45,105 nt of DNA, from the IMG/VR virus record IMGVR_UViG_3300036851_000459, positions 1-45,105 of that record. One strand, written 5' to 3'. The position numbers and the translations under genes are program-made. Positions 25,538 through 32,306 of the stretch are shown piece after piece. Source of the DNA: a virus. Position 1 is the first letter of the stretch. Every line of letters starts with the position of its first letter. Below the pieces are notes generated by a model. That model was not told the DNA's origin and did no database searches. It saw only the letters and a list, made by a program, of their open reading frames with translations.

Positions 25538-26407
25538 TTGGCGTCCCTGGCTGACCTCCTGGCGGCGGCGCAGGGCTCTCTGGCGCTTCCGGGCACCGGA
25601 GCGCTCCCCGAGCTTCCTGATGGCGTACGGCAGCCCCAGAGCCCCCTGCAGAATCTCTTGGCAACAGGGATGTCGGGTCAGCCGGTCTCCTTCGGCGACC
25701 TGACCGGGATCGGCGGAGGCCTGGGCCGGCTCCTGCAGGCACCTGGGGGCGAGCTCGCGACCGGACCGACCGGCACCTTCGGAGGTTTCGACTTCCCGAC
25801 CGGACCGACCAGCCCCAGCGGCCCAACGCCCTACAGCGGCCCCTCGTCGTTCCAGCCGGTGCGGACTGGCCGTGTCCCGATCGAGGACCCCCATCCCGAG
25901 CGGATCCCATCGCCGTCTCTGGTCGCCCCAGAGATCCAGCGCGTCTACTACGAGCTCTGGTCGCGGTGGCCGGACACGTCGCACATGGGGACATACAACG
26001 TCCGGAACATCGCCGGGACGGACACGCTCTCGGAACACTCATTCGGGGACGCCATCGACATCGGGGGCCCCCCAGAGCAGCTCGCTGAGCAGGCATCCTG
26101 GGTCGCTAATCACGCGCGACCGCTCGGCGTCACCCAGGTCATCTACAAGGATCGGATCTGGACCGACACCGAGGGCTGGCACCCGTACACGGCTGGCGGC
26201 CATGACACCCACGTCCACATCACGGGCCCGCAGACCTACTCCGACACGAGCCCAAGCTTCCCGACGATCCGCTGGAACCGTCCCGGCCCGCGTGGCCTGG
26301 ATGCTCTCGGCGCGCAGCATGAGGCCAGTCGGCCGACGCCGACGAGTTCGGGGCGCCAGGGCCGCCAGGTCCGACGCCGGCCGACGGCCTACCGCAGCCG
26401 CATCTGA
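25538..26407 (+). CDS. Cell-wall hydrolase, VldE/M15-like zinc peptidase domain
   Basis: 289 residues from TTG 25538, two bases after the giant gene. The first ~115 residues are Gly/Pro/Thr-rich linker. Residues ~130-230 hold the catalytic-type pattern: LSEHSFGDAIDIGG (H167, D174) and GGHDTHVHITG (H222, H225, H227), plus VIYKDRIWTDTEGWHPY between them. S-x-H-x6-D ... H-x-H is the zinc site of M15/VanY-like and ARB_07466-type peptidases, which cut peptidoglycan stem peptides. There is no signal peptide. It may be a virion-bound lysin or the endolysin; a holin-like gene lies ~0.7 kb downstream. Confidence 0.78.
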   Translation: MASLADLLAAAQGSLALPGTGALPELPDGVRQPQSPLQNLLATGMSGQPVSFGDLTGIGGGLGRLLQAPGGELATGPTGTFGGFDFPTGPTSPSGPTPYSGPSSFQPVRTGRVPIEDPHPERIPSPSLVAPEIQRVYYELWSRWPDTSHMGTYNVRNIAGTDTLSEHSFGDAIDIGGPPEQLAEQASWVANHARPLGVTQVIYKDRIWTDTEGWHPYTAGGHDTHVHITGPQTYSDTSPSFPTIRWNRPGPRGLDALGAQHEASRPTPTSSGRQGRQVRRRPTAYRSRI

Positions 26408-26428
26408 TCCTGCTGGAAGGAGTTCCGC

Positions 26429-27100
26429 ATGGCCGCCACTGAGTTCATCACGGCCCGATTCCCAGATCGGGAGATGCCGAAGACCCAGACCAAGCGTGAG
26501 GCCCTGCAGCGGGTCCACGGCTTCATCCCTGCGAAAACGCGCGCCCGGATCCGCGAGGTCGGCAACAAGGATGGCTTCGGCCGCTGGCGGAGCGAGAAGG
26601 ACACGGTCGGCGTCCTCGAACGCCGGATGGACCGGATGGGCGTTGGGCCGAAGCTGATCGTGCAGCGCGAGTCGAACATGGACCAGCTCTCCATCCGCGA
26701 GGTCATGTTCACGCCGACGGTCAAAGACCTCGGCTGCAACCCGCACATCGAGAAGTCCCACGCGCTGACCTACGCCGAGTTCGGCGATCTCCGCTCAGGT
26801 GGGATCTGGTACTGCCGCCGGATCGAGGGCAGCGATTCGGTCTCCAAGCATGGCTACCAGACGAGGGAGTGGAAGGGGTCGGCCGAGGACACCTTCGTCA
26901 CGAAGGGCGGGATGAGCTATCTCGAGGAGGTCGCACGATGGAAGGTCTCCAAGGCCAAGTCCGGTCTCCTGGTCCTGAACACCGTGATCGTCAATCGGAC
27001 GATCTACTCCGCCCCGAGCTTCGCGCCCCGGAGCTATGGGGGCGCGCAGCACTACCACATCCACGAGGACGCTCCTGGTGGATTCGCCTGCCAGCCCTGA
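26429..27100 (+). CDS. Possible second zinc-peptidase-like protein, 223 aa
   Basis: GGAAGGAG precedes ATG 26429. The C-terminal half follows the same order as the upstream hydrolase: IWYCRRIEGSDSVSKHGYQT (H141), ...SAEDTF (D154), IVNRTIYSAPSF, then SYGGAQHYHIHED (H208, H210, H212). I read this as a diverged M15/VldE-like domain with a longer insertion between the first His and the Asp. The N-terminal ~100 residues are charged and helical. Alternatively the histidines could bind metal for another purpose. Functional pairing with its neighbour is plausible. Confidence 0.55.
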   Translation: MAATEFITARFPDREMPKTQTKREALQRVHGFIPAKTRARIREVGNKDGFGRWRSEKDTVGVLERRMDRMGVGPKLIVQRESNMDQLSIREVMFTPTVKDLGCNPHIEKSHALTYAEFGDLRSGGIWYCRRIEGSDSVSKHGYQTREWKGSAEDTFVTKGGMSYLEEVARWKVSKAKSGLLVLNTVIVNRTIYSAPSFAPRSYGGAQHYHIHEDAPGGFACQP

Positions 27101-27115
27101 TCTGAGAGGCGATCC

Positions 27116-27271
27116 ATGCCCAACGGCAAGTGGACGATTGGCGAGCTCGGCCGGTCGATCGAACGCATCGAGGAGGAGGTCAAGTGGCTGCGCCGATGGC
27201 TGTTCGGAACCATCGGAGCCGCAGTCGTGTCCAGCCTGATCTCGGCCGCGATCGCATCGTGGGGGAGTTGA
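27116..27271 (+). CDS. XhlA-like holin or holin partner, 51 aa
   Basis: 51 residues. An amphipathic coiled helix (GRSIERIEEEVKWLRRWLFG, residues ~12-31) leads into one hydrophobic segment (TIGAAVVSSLISAAIASWG, 32-50). This is the layout of XhlA/hemolysin-type holin proteins of Gram-positive phages. It would help breach the membrane so that the hydrolases reach the wall. It lies directly after the hydrolase genes. The next gene starts 3 bases beyond its stop, with GGGGGAG inside this gene as the ribosome site. Confidence 0.72.
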   Translation: MPNGKWTIGELGRSIERIEEEVKWLRRWLFGTIGAAVVSSLISAAIASWGS

Positions 27272-27273
27272 TC

Positions 27274-27531
27274 GTGGACCCACATCTCCAACGCTTACGC
27301 ACCTGGATCCTCGTGCTGCTGATCGTCGCGGTCTCGGCGTCGATCCTGGCACCGACCGCCGTCATCGTGTTCGAGCAACGCTCAAGCAGCCGCAGCCAGC
27401 TCGTCGTGACGTGCGAAGTCATCAGGACCGGCCGGAGCATCGTGCACGCCCTCATCGGGATCCGCAACGACCTTGGCCTACCCAACGTCATCCAGATCCC
27501 GGAGGTCCCAGACGAATGCACCGAAGCCTGA
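27274..27531 (+). CDS. Single-pass membrane protein, 85 aa
   Basis: GTG 27274 is preferred over an in-frame TTG at 27268 because GGGGGAG is spaced six bases before it. One hydrophobic segment (residues ~10-31, WILVLLIVAVSASILAPTAV) follows a short charged head; the rest (RSSSRSQLVVTCEVIRTG...) is probably outside the membrane. It overlaps the next gene by 16 bases. It belongs to the lysis block, but no family is recognised. Confidence 0.62.
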   Translation: MDPHLQRLRTWILVLLIVAVSASILAPTAVIVFEQRSSSRSQLVVTCEVIRTGRSIVHALIGIRNDLGLPNVIQIPEVPDECTEA

Positions 27532-28103
27532 TCCCGCTCGTCCTCCTCACGGCCAGCTTCATCGCCCTCGTCGCCGTCACCGGGGAATCAGCCCCTCGAA
27601 GTCCCAGACGTTGCAGCTGGGTCGGGACCGCGGACCGTGACGTGAAGACCGGCACGAAAGGCAGGAACATCCTCTGCGCCAAGCCGGGGAACGACTTCAT
27701 CCACGGGGCCGGAGGCAACGACGAGCTCATCGCCGGCAAGGGCCGGGACACCGTAGTCGGCGGAGGCGGCCGGGACATCCTGAAGGGTGGCAGAGGCGCC
27801 GATCGCCTGTTCGCCGTCGATGATCGCGGTGGCGAGACCGTCATCGGCGGACCCGGTAGGGACCAATGCTTCGCCGATCCAGCGGACCACGTCTCCGGAT
27901 GTGAGCAGACCTTTCGATCCCAGGAGCCAGAGCTCGCTGGCGCTCTCGCGTCCTCACTCCTGACCGTCATGGAGATCGCCGAGGAGACTGCACCGAGCTC
28001 AACGACCCCGCCTCCGGTCGAGACGATCACCGAGGTCATCACCGTCACGGAACCGTTCCCGGCGTGTACGCCCCCGCCGGCGAACCCGCCTCAACCCTGC
28101 TAG
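27516..28103 (+). CDS. Secreted RTX (Gly-Asp nonapeptide) calcium-binding protein
   Basis: 195 residues from ATG 27516. The N-terminus (MHRSLIPLVLLTASFIALVA) is a Sec signal peptide. Residues ~56-118 are RTX-type repeats with the GGxGxDxx pattern (GNDFIHGAGGNDELIAGKGR in one stretch, then GGGGRDILKGGRGADRLF, GGPGRDQCF), which bind calcium in a parallel beta-roll. Cys at ~33, 54, 118 and 129 may form disulfides. The C-terminus is a Thr/Pro stalk. Calcium folding outside the cell is the known property of the repeat. Why a lysis block would carry it is not known. Confidence 0.78.
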   Translation: MHRSLIPLVLLTASFIALVAVTGESAPRSPRRCSWVGTADRDVKTGTKGRNILCAKPGNDFIHGAGGNDELIAGKGRDTVVGGGGRDILKGGRGADRLFAVDDRGGETVIGGPGRDQCFADPADHVSGCEQTFRSQEPELAGALASSLLTVMEIAEETAPSSTTPPPVETITEVITVTEPFPACTPPPANPPQPC

Positions 28104-28122
28104 GGGCGAAGGAGGTCCATCG

Positions 28123-28464
28123 ATGGACGTGTTCGTACTGCTGCTCGCCTATGGAGCGGTCGTGACCAAGTCGACCGACTTCATCCGCAACATCTTCGAC
28201 AAGGGCGACACGGCCCCCAAGTGGGTCTGGAACGTCGTACCGCTCGTCCTCGCGGTTGCCTACGCGATCGGCTGGGGCCTGGATGCCTCCGCGGCGATCC
28301 TCGCACTCGTGCCGGCGCTCGCCGACAACGCCGATGCGCTGACCGGACTGCCGGGTCAGATCCTGACCGGGCTCCTGGCCTTTGGCGCCGCGGGGTTCCT
28401 ACACGAGGCCTTCGACGCGCTCTCTGGCGTAGCCACGCGCGCTCAGGCGGCCTTGAAGTCCTGA
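28123..28464 (+). CDS. Holin-like membrane protein, 113 aa
   Basis: GAAGGAGG precedes ATG 28123. The N-terminus (VFVLLLAYGAVVTKSTDFIRN) is hydrophobic, then WVWNVVPLVLAVAYAIGWGL and PGQILTGLLAFGAAGFLHEA form two further transmembrane segments. The size and the TDFIRNIF-x3-D-x-APKWVWN pattern are what I have seen in small membrane proteins of actinobacterial phages annotated as holins. It is the last gene of the plus-strand lysis block. Confidence 0.68.
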   Translation: MDVFVLLLAYGAVVTKSTDFIRNIFDKGDTAPKWVWNVVPLVLAVAYAIGWGLDASAAILALVPALADNADALTGLPGQILTGLLAFGAAGFLHEAFDALSGVATRAQAALKS

Positions 28465-28474
28465 CAGATACAAG

Positions 28475-28494
28475 ATCTACAAGGAGTTGTAGAT
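28475..28494. terminator. Perfect stem-loop at the convergent gene boundary
   Basis: ATCTACAA and TTGTAGAT form eight perfect pairs around a GGAG loop. It lies between the last plus-strand gene and the end of the minus-strand operon, where a bidirectional terminator is expected. The stem is AT-rich and no T-run follows on either side. The loop bases form AAGGAG, so the same element could instead be a ribosome site held in a hairpin. Confidence 0.5.
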
Positions 28495-28564
28495 GCCCCT
28501 CGGGCCTATCGGGCTCGGGGGGCTCTACTTCATTGTGGGGACGCGCACGAGCCCACGCTGGTAG
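28493..28564 (+). CDS. Possible 23-residue mini-ORF behind a hairpin-held ribosome site
   Basis: ATG 28493 follows AAGGAG (28481-28486) at a proper distance and opens a 23-codon ORF (MPLGPIGLGGLYFIVGTRTS...) ending at 28564. It overlaps the end of the LuxR-type gene on the other strand. Gly/Pro/Leu-rich and hydrophobic; no homology recognised. It may be nothing more than a chance ORF. Confidence 0.25.
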   Translation: MPLGPIGLGGLYFIVGTRTSPRW

Positions 28565-28749
28565 GCCTCGGCGACCATGCCGGCGCGCGAGCGGACCCCG
28601 AGCTTGCGGTAGATCGCGCCCAGGTGGACCTTGACCGTCTTCTCCGCCATCCCCAAGTGGGCGGCTGCTTCGAACAGGGTCCGGTCGCCCGAGCAGAAGA
28701 CCGCCAGGACACGGATCTGGGCTCCCGTCAGCTCCGAAAGGCGTCTCAC
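28525..28749 (-). CDS. LuxR/GerE-type HTH protein, 74 aa
   Basis: 74 residues, almost exactly one LuxR C-terminal DNA-binding domain: LTGAQIRVLAVFCSGDRTLF, then GMAEKTVKVHLGAIYRKLGV (recognition helix) and RAGMVAEAYQRGLV. No sensor or receiver domain precedes it. Free-standing HTH domains of this sort occur in phage genomes as regulators. It is the last gene of the long minus-strand operon, so it may regulate late genes; that is inference. Confidence 0.85.
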   Translation of the reverse strand: MRRLSELTGAQIRVLAVFCSGDRTLFEAAAHLGMAEKTVKVHLGAIYRKLGVRSRAGMVAEAYQRGLVRVPTMK

Positions 28750-28765
28750 GCGAACAGCCTCCCCT

Positions 28766-29002
28766 TCATCGGACGACCCGAAGCAGAGGGCGGACCGGAC
28801 CGGGCGGCGGTCGTTTCGCCGGGTCCTCGATCCCGAGCTCTTGTCGGATTCGGTGCTTGTGCTTCTCGAATTGCGTGCGCGCCGCGCTCTCTACGAGGTC
28901 GTACTGACCCGGCCCACACCCGGTCCCGAGCCAGCCGCACTTGCACGAAGGGAGCGCGATCCATTCCGCTCTGAATCCGTGTCCGTATACGGCGCTGGTC
29001 AC
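28766..29002 (-). CDS. Cys-containing hypothetical protein, 78 aa
   Basis: Read in this frame because it gives a sensible C-x-C...C pattern (PSCKCGWLGTGCGPG) and a helical EKHKHRIRQELG segment, similar to small actinophage proteins with a CxCGW element. The alternative frame gives a Ser/Arg-rich shadow. It overlaps the upstream gene by four bases and lies 16 bases before the LuxR-type gene. Confidence 0.6.
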   Translation of the reverse strand: MTSAVYGHGFRAEWIALPSCKCGWLGTGCGPGQYDLVESAARTQFEKHKHRIRQELGIEDPAKRPPPGPVRPLLRVVR

Positions 29003-29433
29003 GCCGGCTCCCCCACTGGCAGCGCGAGCTGCTTGTCGAGATAGAGCTCGTACACCGTGCGGCCGTCGTCACCGCGCATGTAGGGCAGCATCACCTGATC
29101 GAGCGTGACCATCTCGGTCGATAGAAGCGCGAGCTGGGCCTCGAGCCAGTCCTTCAGGATCCGCCAGCCCACGCGCTCGGCGTGCTCCGGGGTCCGGTAC
29201 TTCGGGCCGACCCCATCACGGACAAGGACCGCGAGGACCCGCTCGGTCCGGACCGGCAGCGTGTACCCCTGCTGGCCGAACGGCGTCTGGACGGCGAACG
29301 ACATCCCCGAGGCTTTCCGGTCCTCGTCGTACTCCGTCATGATCGCGCGCGCGCCGGCCTCGATCAGCAGGCCGTGAACCTGGCTCAGGGTGCGCGAGAC
29401 CGGGACACTCGTCGTGTAGTTCAGGAGCGGCAC
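28999..29433 (-). CDS. Conserved phage hypothetical protein, 144 aa
   Basis: Starts at GTG 29433. The opening MPLLNYTTSVPVSRTLSQVH, the ARAIMTEYD element, VGWRILKDWLEAQLALL and QVMLPYMRGD are features I recognise from a widespread small protein of actinobacteria and their phages; its role is unknown to me. A mixed alpha/beta fold is likely. Confidence 0.75.
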   Translation of the reverse strand: MPLLNYTTSVPVSRTLSQVHGLLIEAGARAIMTEYDEDRKASGMSFAVQTPFGQQGYTLPVRTERVLAVLVRDGVGPKYRTPEHAERVGWRILKDWLEAQLALLSTEMVTLDQVMLPYMRGDDGRTVYELYLDKQLALPVGEPA

Positions 29434-29434
29434 G

Positions 29435-29704
29435 TCAGGCCCCCACTTCCACGAGGCGCTGGTACTGGATCCGGTTGCCGATCATCCGACGCCCGTACAG
29501 GTGCAACGCACAGTAGGCCCACCATGCATCCCGGACGCCCTCGTGCAGACGCTGCTGCCGATTGAGCTCGGCAACCGCCGGCTGAACATGGCAGTACGCG
29601 CAGAGGCGATCGCGGCCCGGCGGGATCGGTCGCCAGCCGTGCCACCCCTCGGTAGGTTCGTCGACCCAGCGGCGCTCGAATCCCGGCGGTGCCCTATCGG
29701 TCAC
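29435..29704 (-). CDS. Zinc-binding-type hypothetical protein, 89 aa
   Basis: GTG 29704 is chosen: it shares bases with the stop of the upstream gene (GTGA) and has GGAGAG just before it. An ORF open further upstream is a shadow. It has Trp-rich N-terminal residues (WVDEPTEGWHGWRPIPPG), then C-x2-C (CAYCH) and C-x2-H (WAYCALH) elements separated by ~35 residues, a likely zinc site. Function unknown. Confidence 0.65.
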   Translation of the reverse strand: MTDRAPPGFERRWVDEPTEGWHGWRPIPPGRDRLCAYCHVQPAVAELNRQQRLHEGVRDAWWAYCALHLYGRRMIGNRIQYQRLVEVGA

Positions 29705-30024
29705 GCTTCTCTCCTCATCTTCTCGGCCTCGACCCAGGCCAGATGGCCATTCGCCGAGGCCTCCGCACTCGTGCGAAGAAGCCAGGCGTTGCGCGGCTTC
29801 CAGCCGCAGGAGCACGCCGCGTGCCACCGGAACGACGCCGGCCGGTGCTTCATCGGTGCGGCGAAGGTGAGGGTCCGGTGGGCGATCGAGGGCGATGGCG
29901 CCGCGTTCTCGGTACGCCGGCGGACAGCATCGAGCCGCAAGACCCGTTGGCGTTCCTGCTGCGCGATCGCGCGTTCCTCGTACTGGGCGAAGAAGTCAGT
30001 CCCGCTGACCCAGCCATCAGCCAT
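29701..30024 (-). CDS. Hypothetical protein with CxCGW motif, 107 aa
   Basis: An N-terminal charged helix (FAQYEERAIAQQERQRVLRL) and a C-terminal Cys/Trp element (WHAACSCGWKPRNAWLLRT). The same CxCGW motif occurs in the gene ending at 28766, so the two may be distant relatives. It overlaps the resolvase gene by 8 bases and the next gene by four. No function assigned. Confidence 0.65.
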   Translation of the reverse strand: MADGWVSGTDFFAQYEERAIAQQERQRVLRLDAVRRRTENAAPSPSIAHRTLTFAAPMKHRPASFRWHAACSCGWKPRNAWLLRTSAEASANGHLAWVEAEKMRREA

Positions 30025-30610
30025 CGCGGTTGGAGTCCGCGAGGTCCCCGGCCCGGCCGTCAGCTACGACGCGGTCCCGAGCCAGGCCGGGGTCCTCAGC
30101 ATCCTCCCTCACCCCCTCTCTTCTTCCAAGATCAGGCCAAGCGACTTTCGTCATCGCCTCGGCTTGGTAGACGGTCGTTGGGAAGCCGAAGTGCGCCAGA
30201 CCCATCTGGCGGAGCCAGAAGGCATCGACCGCGTTGTCGTCGAACCCCACGAAGTTGTGCCGGCGGATGGCGACGGAGAGCATCTCTCCCTTGCCAGCGG
30301 TCCCCTTGCCGGTCGCGAACTTCTTCAGGCTCGGCGGGGTCACGACAGCGAGCGGGATCCCCTCGAGGTCCAGCAGGTACTTCACGATCCCGTGAACCTC
30401 GATGATGAACACGGCCGGGCCGCGCAGATGGCCGAAGTGTTCCATCACGACGAGCCGCTTGCCGAGCGCCCAGCGCGCGACCTCCTCGGCGATCGCCCGC
30501 GAGCGCTGGATCCCCGAGCCCGCGCGGGTGAATACCGATGCTCCCTCTCGATCGGCCAGACCCGTCGCCGTGAGCGACAGGTCCACGCCGAGGACGTCGC
30601 GCGCGTCCAT
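30017..30610 (-). CDS. RuvC-like Holliday junction resolvase
   Basis: 197 residues. It shows the RuvC/RNase H-like acidic set: D10 in GVDLSLTATG, E57 in VVMEHFG, and D124/D125 with D129 in GFDDNAVDAFWL, with KKFATGKGTAGKGEML between them as in RuvC. It would cleave four-way junctions and branched DNA formed during replication and recombination before packaging. The C-terminal tail is Arg/Asp-rich and variable. The next gene upstream ends on its first base, so the two are coupled. Confidence 0.85.
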   Translation of the reverse strand: MDARDVLGVDLSLTATGLADREGASVFTRAGSGIQRSRAIAEEVARWALGKRLVVMEHFGHLRGPAVFIIEVHGIVKYLLDLEGIPLAVVTPPSLKKFATGKGTAGKGEMLSVAIRRHNFVGFDDNAVDAFWLRQMGLAHFGFPTTVYQAEAMTKVAWPDLGRREGVREDAEDPGLARDRVVADGRAGDLADSNRDG

Positions 30611-30867
30611 CAGGCGTCGTCCCCCTCATCGTCGTCGAACAGCGGCGAGGGCCCAGCCTCGACCTTCAGGATCTGGGCGCCCTCAGGCACGGTGATCTTC
30701 GACGTGTAGACCATCTCCGTCTGGTCCTTCCGCCGGATCTGCTTCTCACGGCCCTCGGCCGTGACCTCGGCCCGAAACTCGCCGACCGTCACCATCTGGC
30801 CGACCTGCGGCAGATCGGCGCCCTCTGGGATCTCGATGGAACCGTGGATCTGGACTCGCTTCAGCAT
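30610..30867 (-). CDS. Small hypothetical protein, 85 aa
   Basis: A beta-rich protein with VQIHGSIEIPEGADLPQVGQ at the start and a very acidic C-terminus (PLFDDDEGDDA). Such an acidic tail is a feature of ssDNA-binding or DNA-mimic proteins, but the fold is not recognisable. It overlaps the resolvase start by one base, so a DNA-processing role is possible. Confidence 0.65.
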   Translation of the reverse strand: MLKRVQIHGSIEIPEGADLPQVGQMVTVGEFRAEVTAEGREKQIRRKDQTEMVYTSKITVPEGAQILKVEAGPSPLFDDDEGDDA

Positions 30868-30882
30868 CCGTTCTCCCTTCTG

Positions 30883-31101
30883 TCAGTCGTCGACGGCCCG
30901 CGCGATCGCGGCGTTCGCCCAGAACATGACCGTCTCCAAGTGCGTGATCGCGAGCGACTTCTCCCGTCCCTCCGGCAGGAGCTCGTTCAGCTTGTCGGCG
31001 AGCTGCCGGCATCCCTGTCGGGCGCTCGTGTGCTCGTCGGCCTTCTCCTGCCGCGACGCGGCGTGGAACGCGAATCGGTGCTCGATGTCTGCTTCAAGCA
31101 T
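30883..31101 (-). CDS. Acb2/Tad1-like nucleotide-sponge protein
   Basis: 72 residues. The C-terminal half (residues 45-68) contains GREKSLAITHLETVMFWANA followed by AIAR, and the N-terminus has IEHRFAFHAAS. This is the hairpin signature I know from Acb2/Tad1-type phage proteins (formerly a DUF), which form hexamers that bind cyclic oligonucleotides made by CBASS and Thoeris defence. The protein is shorter than Acb2 as I recall it, but it keeps the core. It lies between the Rpf-like gene and the 85-aa gene. Anti-defence function is inferred from family; which nucleotides it binds is not visible. Confidence 0.7.
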   Translation of the reverse strand: MLEADIEHRFAFHAASRQEKADEHTSARQGCRQLADKLNELLPEGREKSLAITHLETVMFWANAAIARAVDD

Positions 31102-31114
31102 CAGCTTCCCCCTC

Positions 31115-31603
31115 TCAGGCGCAGGCCCAGGGAGACCAGCCGCCGGCGTGGACCATGCGAGCGGTCACCACGATCTGAGCCCTGCTGTTGACCCATCGAG
31201 CCCAGGGACCGACGCGCCAGCCATCCGGCATGTACGACCGAACGCGACCCAGCCATGACGTCGCTTCGTGCTGGAACAGGCCGAGGTAGCTCCCGCCGTT
31301 GCTCGCGAAGCGCCACCAGTGACTCTCGCAGTCGCCGACCTGTCGGAACTTCGTCCAGCCTCCTTCGACCGGCCAGCGGTCGAGCACGCAGAGCGCTGTT
31401 CGCCGCTCCTCGCGGTCGGTCCATGTCCCCCGATCGATCCACTGGAACCTGCACGTTCTCTCCCTGATCTCCTGCGTTTGCGTCCCCGGCGCTGCTGCCT
31501 GAGAATCGGCGAGCCGGGGGCTTGCGAGTCCTTCCGGTGGCCCGGCCGCCGCGATCCCTGTCACGAGAACGGCGGTCAGGGCCGTCATCACTGCTCGTCG
31601 CAT
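31115..31603 (-). CDS. Secreted Rpf/transglycosylase-like muralytic protein
   Basis: 162 residues with a Sec signal (MRRAVMTALTAVLVTGIAAA). The mature part has DCESHWWRFASNGGSYLGLF (Glu in CESH as the likely catalytic acid) and QHEATSW, then QIVVTARMVHAGGWSPWACA at the end. This order matches Rpf/lysozyme-like transglycosylase domains of actinobacteria, with a Cys pair. It would cleave glycan strands outside the membrane. As an early gene with a signal peptide, it may modify the wall rather than cause burst. A second frame over the same bases is a shadow. Confidence 0.78.
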   Translation of the reverse strand: MRRAVMTALTAVLVTGIAAAGPPEGLASPRLADSQAAAPGTQTQEIRERTCRFQWIDRGTWTDREERRTALCVLDRWPVEGGWTKFRQVGDCESHWWRFASNGGSYLGLFQHEATSWLGRVRSYMPDGWRVGPWARWVNSRAQIVVTARMVHAGGWSPWACA

Positions 31604-31653
31604 CCTGTCCTCCTGTCGTGGTGGCGCACCGTCTTCGGACGGCGACGCGCGCG

Positions 31654-32031
31654 TCAGGGCGAGATGTCCTCGGCAATCACCCCCTCGGTGGGTTGGTCAG
31701 CTAGGGCGTCAGGGAAGCCGTCTCCGGTCAGGTCGGCGATTTCGTCCCGCAGCCTCTCGTTCTCCTCGCGGTACTCCTCGGCGTCCACACGAGAGATATC
31801 GAGTTCCTCCCGCAGCCTCTCGGCCTTGGCCAGCGTGTCATCGAAACCGTGCTCTCGTGCCTTCGCAGCGAACCAGCGCCGCAGCTCGCGTTCGACGAGG
31901 AGTTCCTGTCGCAGGTCGTCGACCTCCCCCGCCAGCCGGAGGCCGCGCGCATCCTGCTCGGCGCCTCGATCTCGTTGCCAAGCGATGTGCTCCTCGAGCC
32001 CCTCCACGCAGTCGCAGTGGTCGTGGCTCAT
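31654..32031 (-). CDS. Coiled-coil hypothetical protein, 125 aa
   Basis: The start at ATG 32031 overlaps the previous stop (ATGA); the longer frame adds only a shadow. A HDHCDC element opens the protein. Residues ~30-105 form a long coil rich in Glu, Arg and Leu (VDDLRQELLVERELRRW, AERLREELDISRVDAEEYRE, ENERLRDEIADL). It may be a structural or partner protein. No family recognised. Confidence 0.65.
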   Translation of the reverse strand: MSHDHCDCVEGLEEHIAWQRDRGAEQDARGLRLAGEVDDLRQELLVERELRRWFAAKAREHGFDDTLAKAERLREELDISRVDAEEYREENERLRDEIADLTGDGFPDALADQPTEGVIAEDISP

Positions 32032-32306
32032 GCGAACGGCATCCCGCGATCGCGCGCTGCTCGCCGCATCCATTCGTTCCACCAGGGATGCTCGTTCGTC
32101 GGTTGACAGTCCAGATCGCAGAGCTCGCGGTAGGTTGCCGCGCATATGGATCGGTGACCGACACCCGGCCAGTCCCAACCCCACTCACCGTCTCCACGCG
32201 CTTCAGCGAGCATGGCGACGAAGTTCCCACCCTCCCGGTCTCTGATGTCGAAGCCATAGAGGCGGAGCGCGAACGCGGTGTCCTCGGCGCGGGTTCGGAT
32301 ACTCAC
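32028..32306 (-). CDS. Hypothetical protein, 92 aa
   Basis: Trp-rich small protein (DGEWGWDWPGVGHRSICAAT, then EHPWWNEWMRRAARD). It overlaps both neighbours by four bases. The pattern suggests a compact globular fold, but no family is recognised. It lies in a run of short genes after the methyltransferase. Confidence 0.6.
   Translation of the reverse strand: MSIRTRAEDTAFALRLYGFDIRDREGGNFVAMLAEARGDGEWGWDWPGVGHRSICAATYRELCDLDCQPTNEHPWWNEWMRRAARDRGMPFA

Noticed and set aside
24642-26096. 484-codon minus-strand ORF over the end of the giant gene
   Set aside because: Arg-rich shadow, crosses two well-supported plus-strand genes.
31101-31676. Alternative frame over the Rpf-like gene
   Set aside because: Arg/Ser-rich without a signal peptide or motif; the 31115-31603 frame has both.
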